Below are positions 1 through 6,499 of a DNA stretch of 7,230 bases, piece by piece; the stretch's first letter is position 1; each line of letters opens with the position of its first letter. The position numbers and the translations under genes are program-made. The stretch spans positions 1-7,230 of the forward strand of contig CALFEN010000037.1 in the NCBI GenBank assembly GCA_937950065.1, written 5' to 3'. This DNA comes from an uncultured bacterium (lineage in GTDB: Bacteria; Patescibacteria; JAEDAM01; Absconditabacterales; Absconditicoccaceae). Under the pieces are notes generated by a model that was given only the letters and a program-made list of their open reading frames with translations, had not been told where the DNA came from and did no database searches.

Positions 1-69
1 AAACTAGGTTTTAAACCTTCTATATTCCTTGTCTCTTCTTATTCTTATATCAATTTAGGCTCTTTCTAT

Positions 70-142
70 TGGGGTGTCGCCAAGCTGGTAAGGCATCGGA
101 CTTTGAATCCGACATTCCTAGGTTCGAGTCCTAGCACCCCAG
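70..142 (+). tRNA. tRNA-Gln (anticodon UUG)
   Basis: The cloverleaf closes fully. The acceptor stem pairs 70-76 with 135-141 and starts with a U-A pair, as in the E. coli tRNA-Gln I recall. The D stem is GCC/GGC (79-81 with 92-94). The anticodon stem is 96-100 with 108-112 around the loop CTTTGAA, with anticodon TTG at 103-105. The T arm is CTAGG-TTCGAGT-CCTAG. The discriminator is G142. The 3' CCA is not encoded, because TTT follows, so it must be added after transcription. The 69 bases upstream hold no convincing promoter or gene; a short dyad (AGGTT/AACCT, 6-18) is all I see there. Confidence 0.97.
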
Positions 143-181
143 TTTAAATCTGTTCGCTAGTAAAATTATTTAAAAATAAAT

Positions 182-210
182 AAAAATTCAAGACAATGTC
201 TTGAGTTTTT
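182..210 (+). terminator. Rho-independent terminator after tRNA-Gln
   Basis: A perfect 7-bp stem TCAAGAC/GTCTTGA (188-194 with 198-204) with an AAT loop is flanked by an A run on the left and TTTTTATTT on the right. The A/T flanks extend the stem, so it could work in both directions. It lies 40 bases after the tRNA and separates it from the Nudix gene promoter. Confidence 0.8.
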
Positions 211-255
211 ATTTCTATAAAAAATAATTATAATATATATGATTCTATAAAAGTC

Positions 256-283
256 TTGTAATTATTTATCAATACTATATAAT
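256..283 (+). promoter_or_regulatory. Sigma70-type promoter of the Nudix gene
   Basis: TTGTAA (256-261) and TATAAT (278-283) are separated by 16 bp. The predicted transcription start near 290 leaves a leader of about 40 nt before the ATG at 330. The rest of the 143-329 interval holds only the tRNA terminator and A/T-rich sequence. Confidence 0.65.
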
Positions 284-329
284 ACGAGTGTATAAAAAAA
301 TAATTTTTACTATTTATATTTTAAAATAA

Positions 330-839
330 ATGGAAATTGAAGATTATAAAAAGCAGGTAGGTCTTGTAGGGAAAAGGACATTATGCTTTTTATTTGATGG
401 TGATAATATTTTGTTATGACTAAAGAAATCTTGATTTTGAAAGGGTAATTTTTTATGAATATGATGAAAAGTAGAAAAATTCGAAACAGTAGAGCAGGCA
501 ACAGTTAGAGAATTTATCGAAGAAACTGCAGCAAAACCGATTAATTTAAAGAAAGTATGAGTACTTAATTTTTATTTCCCTTATGTTGATACACCGGATA
601 AATGGAATCAACAGGTTCATGTTTATACAACAATGGAATGGGAAAATGGAATAAGTGAAAGTGAAGAAATAAGACCTCAATGGTTTAGGAAAAATGAAAT
701 ACCTTTTGATTTAATGTGGGACGATAATAAATATTGGTTTCCGTTTTTACTTAATGGTGAAAAATTTTCAGGGGATTTCATTTTCAATAAAGATTTAAAA
801 GTTGAGAAATACAATATTAAAGTGGAAACACATATTTAA
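330..839 (+). CDS. MTH1-like Nudix hydrolase (8-oxo-dGTP diphosphatase type)
   Basis: 169 aa read with TGA as Gly (seven TGA codons). The Nudix box is G46-x5-E52-x7-R60-E61-F-x-E64-E65; the usual Gly near its end is Ala67. The surrounding sequence matches MTH1/NUDT1 as I recall it: an LLGLKKSGFGKG segment (28-39) before the box, GIGGKV (43-48), then ESEEIRPQWF (110-119) and MWDDNKYWFP (129-138), which covers the Trp/Asp base-recognition region. Human MTH1 is about 156 aa, so this is full length. The expected role is hydrolysis of oxidised purine nucleoside triphosphates to monophosphates in the cytoplasm, keeping 8-oxo-G out of DNA; exact substrate preference is inferred. ATG 330 is the only start that gives the complete N-terminal strand. 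No Shine-Dalgarno is present, only AAAATAA directly before ATG. It converges on the glycosylase gene with a 20-base gap. Confidence 0.9.
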
Positions 840-859
840 TGCTGAAAAGAATGTGAAAT

Positions 860-1510
860 TTAATCAAGATTATCTTTTATCCAATTTATGTCTTCTTGCG
901 CTATTTTCATATTTCTCATTCCTTGTCATACTGGATAGTAGACAGGAAATGTTTTATAAAAAATTTTATTGATTTCAGTAATTTCAAATTTTTTTCTGTA
1001 TAGTCAAACTTGAATATTCTTATTTAAAAAAATGGAACTAACTTGATTTCAGAATGTTATTATTGTTTTAGGTTTTATTTCATCAATTTCCTGCTTCAGT
1101 AATTCTAAATAATCTTTGAATACATTATTATTCAATGGTCTAGCGTCTACTTGAGTCGCTTTTGATAAATTTGTTATGTATATTCAGTTCTTTTTTATTT
1201 CCTGATATAGTGTTTCTGCAAAATTATAATCTCGTTCAGTAGATTTTTTTGACTGACTTTTCTCAAAAATGTTTTTATCCAGGAATCATAGTTGATAAAA
1301 CATTTTCCAAATATTTTTTGTTCAAATCCATTGTGCTTTTAATCATTTCCATTCTTTGTTTGAAGCTACGTTTTTTCATGTAGGATTCATAAATACAAAG
1401 AAAAATTTTGGATTAATAATTTCTCCTCATCCATAAATAGCATCTAGATTTTTATCTCAATGTTTCAATTGTAATCTATCGAATTCTCAAAATAAGGATT
1501 TAATCTGCAT
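860..1510 (-). CDS. Uracil-DNA glycosylase superfamily protein
   Basis: 216 aa with 11 TGA-Gly codons. The order of motifs fits the UDG fold: a first active-site loop FMNPTGKN (40-47) after a hydrophobic strand, YITNLSKAT (111-119), an ITFGNQVS strand/turn (151-158), and YYPVGQGMRN (191-200) where the family usually has a His-Pro-Ser-type DNA-intercalating loop. It would remove uracil or a similar damaged base from DNA as the first step of base-excision repair. No Cys4 iron-sulfur ligands like those of family 4 are visible, and the second motif lacks the usual His, so substrate and activity are uncertain; Asn42 or Asn47 might serve catalysis. The start at 1510 lies about 31 nt after its predicted transcription start. 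The gene ends 20 bases from the Nudix stop, in convergent orientation. Superfamily placement is fairly secure; the subfamily is not. Confidence 0.7.
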
Positions 1511-1547
1511 AAATTTTAAATTTATTATTTCTTAAAATAATTTAATT

Positions 1548-1575
1548 ATTTTACACTTCTTTTGTTTAATTTCAA
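1548..1575 (-). promoter_or_regulatory. Promoter of the glycosylase gene
   Basis: On the minus strand, TTGAAA (1575-1570) and TAAAAT (1553-1548) have a 16-bp spacer. The predicted start near 1541 leaves about 31 nt of leader to the ATG at 1510. Its -35 box directly abuts the -35 box of the divergent zinc-ribbon gene promoter. Confidence 0.5.
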
Positions 1576-1603
1576 TTGATTTTAAGAAATATTTTTATAT
1601 AAT
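1576..1603 (+). promoter_or_regulatory. Promoter of the zinc-ribbon repeat gene
   Basis: TTGATT (1576-1581) and TATAAT (1598-1603) are separated by 16 bp. The predicted start near 1610 leaves about 25 nt of leader to the ATG at 1635. It is back to back with the minus-strand promoter, so one protein bound at 1570-1581 could affect both genes. Confidence 0.6.
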
Positions 1604-1634
1604 AATTTCAATATTTTATTTTACAATAAAATCA

Positions 1635-3374
1635 ATGGAAAGACAAGTTTACGAATTCATAGCTGCCCAAACAGGGGAAAAGATAGTTGAACGAAGAAAG
1701 TGCCCAGTCTGTGGGCAGGAGTTTACGATAACAGACAAGGATTTGGAATTTTATTCCAAAATTTCGCCCGTGTTCAAAGGCAGTAAATACGAAATCCCTG
1801 CACCAACATTATGTCCGGATTGCAGACAGCAGAGGAGACTTGCACGAAGAAGTAGAGTGAAACTCTATAAACGCAAATGCGATGCTACAGGCAAAACTAT
1901 AATTTCCATGTTTTCACCTGACGGCTGATATAAAGTATATCATACCAAAATATGGGAAAGCGATTCATGGAATCCCAAGGATTATTGAATGGATTTTGAT
2001 TTTACCCGTTCATTTTTCGAACAGTTTGATGAACTTTTAAAAAATACTCCTCTTCCTCATTTGGCTATTATAGAAGCTACTTTGGAAAATTCCGATTACG
2101 TAAATTGAGCTAATTCTGTTAAAAATTCTTATCTTTCAAGTAATCTAGTAAACAGTGAAAATGTCTATTATTCTGAAGATGTTTATAATTCCGATAATTG
2201 TGTAGATTGCTTATCTTTGACAAAATCTGCGAACTGTTTTGAGTGTGTGAGCAGTATAAATTTATATAACTGTGAATATCTCTATGAATGTGAAGACTGC
2301 AGAGATTCTATTTATCTGGAATTTTGCAAATGATGTAATAACTGTATAGGCTGTGTATGACTTATCAATAAACAATATTGTATTTTTAATAATCAATATA
2401 CAGAGCAGGAATACAAAGATTTGGCAGAGAAATTGATAATACAGGAAATAACCCAGCATATAGAAAAATTGAGATTAGATTTTCCTTATGCTTATGCCAA
2501 AATTATAAATTCAGAAAATGCTTTTGGAAATAATATAATAAATTCTAAAAATATAACTAATTCTTTTGATATAAGTAATAGTGAAAATATAAAAGATTCT
2601 ATATTTGTAGTAGATAATTCCAAAGACTGTCATGATATATCTTTTTGGGGACAAAATATATCTCTTTGCTATGAATGAGCTGCTATATGACTCAGTTCCA
2701 ATAAAGTTTTATTTTCAGCAGAAACCTATGACAATATAAAAAATGCCTATTATTGTTATTTTTGTTATCCCAACTGTTCAAATATATTTGGTTGTGTATG
2801 ACTCAGGAACGCAGAATTCTGTATATTAAATAAACAATATACTAAAGAGGAATATGAAAATTTAGTTCCAAAAATAATTGAATATATGCAAAAAACTTTA
2901 GAACGATGAGAATTTTTCCCTGGTAGTATATCACCGTTTGGCTACAATGAAACAGCTGATAATGAATATTTCCCATTATCCAGAGATGAAGCTATTGCCA
3001 AATGATTTAAATGGCAGGATAAAGAATATCCAATAAATGTGCCTGACTGAATAGAATTAGTAAAATGACAAGATTTGCCTGAAAATATAAACGATGTAGA
3101 TGATGAAATTTTGAAGAAAGCTGTAATCTGTGAAGTAAGTTGAAAACCGTTTAGAATAGTCAAACCTGAACTGGAGTTTTACCGCAAACATTGATTGTCA
3201 TTGCCACGTAAGCATCCAGATATTAGATATCTACGCAGGATTCAAAAGAAACCACAGAAATCATTATATTTGAGAGCTTGCTCAAACTGCAGTAAGCAGG
3301 TAATCAGTGTTTATCCTGCTGACAGTGAATTTAGAATTTACTGTCAAGATTGTTATAATAAAGAGAATTATTAA
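1635..3374 (+). CDS. Zinc-ribbon protein with duplicated Asn/Ser/Cys-rich repeats
   Basis: 579 aa with 14 TGA-Gly codons. The N-terminal zinc-binding region has CPVC (23-26), CPDC (60-63) and Cys82, then a conserved-looking block IISMFSPDGGYKVYH (89-103) and DYGMDFDF (116-123). Residues 151-271 and 290-418 form two related units. Each starts with short N-S-x-N/D repeats suggestive of a beta-solenoid and ends with GCVGL-x-N-x2-(Y/F)-C-I, QYT and EEY/QEY before a helix. A Cys-rich stretch lies at 189-240. The C-terminal part has FRIVKPELEFYRK (506-518) followed by a final Cys4 ribbon (C549, C552, C570, C573). I recall this architecture from CPR genomes, sometimes under an uninformative 'caib/baif family' label; no CoA-transferase signature is visible. 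No signal peptide or membrane helix, so probably cytoplasmic. Function unknown; zinc or nucleic-acid binding is inference. The first 97 codons are GC-richer and contain no TGA. Confidence 0.85.
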
Positions 3375-3399
3375 TAATAAATTTATCTTTCATATCTTT

Positions 3400-3445
3400 T
3401 TCAGTATTTTAAAAACTGAAGTTAATCAAAATAACTATTTTGATT
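3400..3445. terminator. Possible bidirectional terminator between convergent genes
   Basis: Two dyads lie between the zinc-ribbon stop (3374) and the minus-strand operon stop (3471). TTCAGT/ACTGAA (3400-3405 with 3415-3420) has a 9-nt loop. AATCAAAATA/TATTTTGATT (3424-3433 with 3436-3445) is perfect but AT-rich and is followed by TTAG. Neither has a long U tail in the right place, so terminator function is tentative; their position between converging genes is the main argument. Confidence 0.4.
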
Positions 3446-3470
3446 TTAGTAGAATGCCTTATAATTTTTT

Positions 3471-4478
3471 TTAAGATAATCCTTTTTTCTTTTTTTGATC
3501 TTCACTTAATAACAATTGTTTTATTCTTTCTTGTTTAACAAAAAGAGCACCTCAAGCTATAAAGTCAGTTATATCAAGATATTGGTTTTTTATATATTTA
3601 TCATTTAGTCTATACGTCAAAAGGTTGTAAGTGTGACGGGGTATTATTACTTGAAACATCTCGGAATCTGGGAAATATTTTATTCATAATTCTTTGTACA
3701 GTATGTACATTATGGCCGCAAAATGCTTGCAGTCTCATACGCCCAAGTTGAAATAATCGTCTATTGTTTTTTTGTTGGAATATTGTCCATAGGCTACTTC
3801 AACGCGTCCCTCAATTAAGATGTTTTGTAGAAAGACTATGGTGATAGGGTCTTCTAAACTTTCTATCAATGAATATTTAAATTTTTCTTTTGTTTTTCAA
3901 TCTATAAATTTATTTTTCCCCCATAAAAATAACATTTTTTGAGAAGCATCATTTGTTGTTTTTATTATTCTATCAACGAATTTAATTAAATTTTCATAAC
4001 TTTCATTTGTTATCCTACTTTGTTTTAAACTTCTTTTTAAAGATAGAATGTTGTTTTTTCATTTTTCTCAAAATAATATTTCAGAATCCAGTATTTCTGT
4101 CATGAAATCGTACTTCATATGTTTTTTTATTACAGTTCATATGGCATAAGCCATTGCTTCCGGTCAAGTGTATATATTTAAAGAGTTTATATATACAAAT
4201 TCATCTTTAACCTCCTTTAATATCCGGTTGTCATCTGGTCATATTTCGATTTCAGGAACTGATCATACTAATAAAACTTTATTTAGATATTGAGGATTTT
4301 TTTTGATAAGGGATATAAAATCTTTTCTAGTAAACCAATTGTCTCCATAGAACTCTTTAACAGTTTTCATTAATTTCTGTTTTTTTTGAGGAGATAATTT
4401 ATCGTTCAAAAGATCTTCTAAAGCTGGAAGAGAGTTGATATTTAGTTCTCTGGCATATTCTCAAAAATTTTTTTCCAT
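3471..4478 (-). CDS. Transglutaminase-like protein with intact Cys-His-Asp triad
   Basis: 335 aa with 11 TGA-Gly codons. The C-terminal part carries a transglutaminase/papain-like signature: GVGDCKHFAAIMYILYKEL (246-264) with nucleophile candidate Cys250 at a helix start, RHTYNLLTY (281-289) with His282, and YLDITDF (300-306) with Asp302 or Asp305. The Gly just before Asp-Cys (248) is encoded by TGA. The N-terminal part holds FYGDNWFTRKDFISLIKKNP (43-62), shared with the upstream paralogue; the middle is helical and diverged. No signal peptide or membrane segment, so probably cytoplasmic. Known activities of the fold include protein crosslinking, deamidation and proteolysis; which applies here cannot be read from sequence. 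It is the second gene of an operon, starting 7 bases after the paralogue stop with AATAAA one base before ATG. The superfamily call rests on the motif triad only. Confidence 0.6.
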
Positions 4479-4485
4479 ATTTATT

Positions 4486-5502
4486 TTAAGAAATATTTAA
4501 ATTGCTTGTATCTCAATTTTTACTTAATAAAACTTGTTTTTCTATTTTTTTATCCACAAAGAGCTTCCCTCATAACATAAAATCTGCAATATCTATGTAT
4601 TGATTTATTATTGCTCAATTTTTGCTATATGTCAGTAAATTGTAAGAATCCTTTGGACTCAATACTTGAGACATTTGAGTGTTTGGGAAATGTTTTGGTC
4701 AGATTTTTTTGTATAGAGTGTACATTATTGATACAAAATGTTTCTGCTCTCAAACCCCTAGACTGAAATAATCATTTACTGTTTGTTTTCATTCATATTG
4801 TTTGTAAACTATATCTTTGTATCCAAGTCAGGAGATATAAGCAAGAGCTCCACTATTTATGATACTGTCTAAATTCCCTAGGATATATTCTTTAAATTCT
4901 TCTTTGTTCTTGGTTCATATCATAAATTTAAATATACTTAATAATCATTTTCCGATTGCTGTATCTTTTGTATCAATAGTTTTTTGTAAGTAATCTTTAA
5001 AGGTTTTGTAGCTCTCTTCACTTATTTCATTATTTCTTAAAATATTTATAAACTCTGGACTTATCTCGGCATTAAAATTTAATACAGAAATTCAAAAGGT
5101 TAATAGAGAAGTTATAAAATCAAATTTCATATGATTTTTTATGGTTTCAGCTATTGCAAGAACCAAATCTTTTGGAGATTGTTCTCATCACTCTTTTTCC
5201 TTTTTTTCAAAACGGGTTTCTACTTCAGCAATAATTTTTTTGACATTTTCATCGTTTTCAGATCACATTTCAATTTCAGGAGTTACTCATTCCAAAATAC
5301 GCTGATTGAAATATTTCGGATTTTTTTTAACTAAAGCAATGAAATTATCTCTCGTAAAAGATTTATCCTTATAAAAACTTTTAATTTTTCCTATAAGTTT
5401 TTGCCTTTCTTCTTCTGGAATGTCTTTGTCAAAAAGAAAATCAATGTTATCTACGCTGTCAATATTTTGTTTTTTCAAAAAATCATCAAAATTTTCTCAC
5501 AT
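4486..5502 (-). CDS. Catalytically degenerate paralogue of the transglutaminase-like protein
   Basis: 338 aa with 15 TGA-Gly codons, including codon 2. It aligns along most of its length with the next gene: FYKDKSFTRDNFIALVKKNP (43-62), PEIEMG (75-80), a shared His in IKNHMKFDF (121-129), and a C-terminal domain GVGEQKHFVSIMYTLYKK (249-266), KDSYNLLTY (284-292), QYIDIADF (301-308). The triad is lost: the Cys position is Gln253 and the His position is Asp285, while Asp304 remains. The frame is intact and the fold-defining residues are kept, so this looks like a selected pseudoenzyme, not a decaying gene. It is the first gene behind a consensus promoter. A regulatory or scaffolding partner of the active paralogue is an inference from the pairing. 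No signal peptide or membrane helix. Helical insertions at about 90-245 differ from the partner. Confidence 0.65.
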
Positions 5503-5532
5503 TTTTATTTTTTTGTAAATAAAATATATATA

Positions 5533-5560
5533 ATTATACCTATAAAAAAAGTTTTGTCAA
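5533..5560 (-). promoter_or_regulatory. Consensus sigma70 promoter of the transglutaminase-like operon
   Basis: On the minus strand, a perfect TTGACA (5560-5555) and perfect TATAAT (5538-5533) have a 16-bp spacer. The predicted start near 5526 leaves about 24 nt before the ATG at 5502. This is the strongest promoter match in the window and suggests robust basal expression of both paralogues. Confidence 0.75.
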
Positions 5561-5591
5561 AAAACAATCTGTAAAAAATATATTGAAAAAA

Positions 5592-5619
5592 TTGATTAAA
5601 TTATTAAACTATATATAAA
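5592..5619 (+). promoter_or_regulatory. Promoter of the AMMECR1-like gene
   Basis: TTGATT (5592-5597) and TATAAA (5614-5619) are separated by 16 bp. The predicted start near 5626 leaves about 20 nt of leader. An overlapping TATATA makes the exact -10 uncertain. It diverges from the transglutaminase-like operon promoter within the 143-base gap 5503-5645. Confidence 0.45.
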
Positions 5620-5645
5620 AGTTTTTTACTATAGAAATAAAATTT

Positions 5646-6101
5646 ATGCTGGAACAAATAAAAAAAGCAATACTTGAAAAATACTGACCAGAAGAAAAAA
5701 AATGATTTTTTTTGTCCTGATACAATGCAAATTGATTTTTGCTTTTTTCAAAATGAATATTACATACTGATACCTGAATCAAAAAACTTATAGAAACATT
5801 ATTTTTTAAATATGTGGAGCAAAATAAAACTGTAAAAAATAATATATCTTTTTTTATCTGCGATATAGTATCTCAAGTTATAGAGATTACAAATCCGAAC
5901 GACGTATTCAAAGCTTCTATGCAAGAATATGGCGTTGTCCTTGTCAGTACAGATTCCAATAAATCTTGAGTTATTTTGCCAAATACCGAATGAGTAGTAG
6001 ATGCCAAACACGCTATTTTCCTCATAAAACAAAAAGAAAATTTGGACGGCAGGGTAAATATTTATGCATTTAGGACAGATAGGATACAAGTAAATTTATA
6101 A
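5646..6101 (+). CDS. AMMECR1-like domain protein
   Basis: 151 aa with eight TGA-Gly codons. The C-terminal half resembles the AMMECR1 fold: a strand FFICDIVSQVIEITNPNDV (69-87), then EYGVVLVSTDSNKSGVILPN (94-113), matching the family pattern of a Gly-rich strand pair ending in Leu-Pro, then FLIKQKENL (125-133) and VNIYAFRTDR (137-146). The RGCIGT motif of full-length AMMECR1 proteins is not seen, and the protein is shorter than the roughly 180-200 aa typical of them, so it may be a minimal or diverged member. No radical-SAM or MEMO partner is next to it. The usual AmmeMemoRadiSam association therefore cannot be claimed, and the biochemical role is unknown. It has AATAAA four bases before ATG and probably shares a transcript with the small gene 13 bases downstream. 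Cytoplasmic. Confidence 0.5.
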
Positions 6102-6114
6102 TTAAAAATAAAGA

Positions 6115-6327
6115 ATGAGTGATTTGGAGAATTTGGAAAAGGAGTTAAAATGAAATCATTATAAAAAGAATTTGATGTCCATAATCAAGGATACTTTTGG
6201 ACTTGGAATGGGCGAGATGTCCAAGACTATTTCCAAGATGTTTTCTGCACCGGCAGAAGGGGAAAACCAGATAACAAAAGAACTTGAACTATTTGAGGAA
6301 AGTCTTATAAACCAAAAGAAAAGTTAG
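6115..6327 (+). CDS. Small helical protein of unknown function
   Basis: 70 aa, ending in TAG, with a single TGA-Gly codon at position 13 that hides it from a standard-code reading. It starts 13 bases after the AMMECR1-like stop, with AATAAA two bases before ATG, so it is probably co-transcribed. It is charged and predicted helical: an acidic/lysine-rich start, a central Gly/Met stretch FGLGMGEMSKTISKMF (28-43), and an acidic C-terminal helix ITKELELFEESLINQ (53-67). No Cys, no signal peptide. Its other four glycines use GGN codons, unlike the neighbouring genes. I do not recognise a family. The pairing suggests a link to the AMMECR1-like protein but does not prove one. Confidence 0.6.
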
Positions 6328-6379
6328 AATCAATGTTACTTAAAATATTTTGTACATTATAGCAAAAGTTAAATAAAAA

Positions 6380-6479
6380 GAGCCAATTGCTCCACGGACA
6401 CTGCCTGTACACATTGTGTTTTTATCTTACTAAATATTATTTAGTAAGCGATCGAAATATTAAAACAGGCGTTGCCACC
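6380..6479. other. GC-enriched intergenic segment with nested dyads (possible structured RNA)
   Basis: The 172-base gap 6328-6499 is unusually wide for two same-strand genes here, and two parts of it (6380-6415 and 6465-6479) are clearly GC-richer than the flanks. It contains GAGC/GCTC (6380-6383 with 6389-6392), ACAC/GTGT (6409-6412 with 6416-6419), a perfect 10-bp hairpin CTTACTAAAT/ATTTAGTAAG (6426-6435 with 6439-6448, ATT loop), and GCCTGT/ACAGGC (6403-6408 with 6465-6470) enclosing it. GGC-GTT-GCC (6468-6476) would compete with the last pairing. On the minus strand the GAGC dyad is followed by TTTTTATTT, a weak terminator. Strand and identity are unresolved; a leader of the downstream membrane gene or a separate small RNA are both possible. 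Confidence 0.4.
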
Positions 6480-6499
6480 TTTTATAAAATAATAGAGAG

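Noticed and set aside
1..69. Gene end or promoter before the tRNA
   Set aside because: No frame of useful length, and TTGTCT/TATATC have only an 11-bp spacing.
310..501. Minus-strand open frame opposite the Nudix gene
   Set aside because: It is an antisense shadow without family signal and overlaps a clear MTH1-type gene.
330..839. Reading this and the other genes as pseudogenes full of stop codons
   Set aside because: TGA is the only internal stop, the frames are otherwise intact, and TGA positions match conserved glycines. Recoding explains all eight genes at once.
330..839. UGA read as Trp, as in mycoplasmas
   Set aside because: The TGA sites in the Nudix box and the flanking GxGG fall on glycine positions, while Trp positions of the MTH1 family are TGG.
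2262..3163. Minus-strand open frames opposite the zinc-ribbon gene (2262-2459 and 2942-3163)
   Set aside because: Both lie fully within a well-supported 579-codon gene and have no recognisable content.
5131..5334. Plus-strand open frame rich in Phe within the transglutaminase-like operon
   Set aside because: Its Phe/Asn-rich composition is the complement of Lys-rich coding sequence, with no promoter or start context of its own.
5799..6089. Minus-strand open frame opposite the AMMECR1-like gene
   Set aside because: It is antisense to a longer frame that has a promoter and family-like motifs.
6332..6361. Nine-codon open frame upstream of the structured segment
   Set aside because: It is too short, has no start context and is not linked to the next gene; possible leader peptide but unsupported.
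6374..6479. T-box leader on the minus strand, because GGTGGCAACGCC resembles the T-box sequence
   Set aside because: Any stem I would have to lie antisense inside the membrane gene, and no minus-strand gene follows, only antisense of the 70-aa gene.
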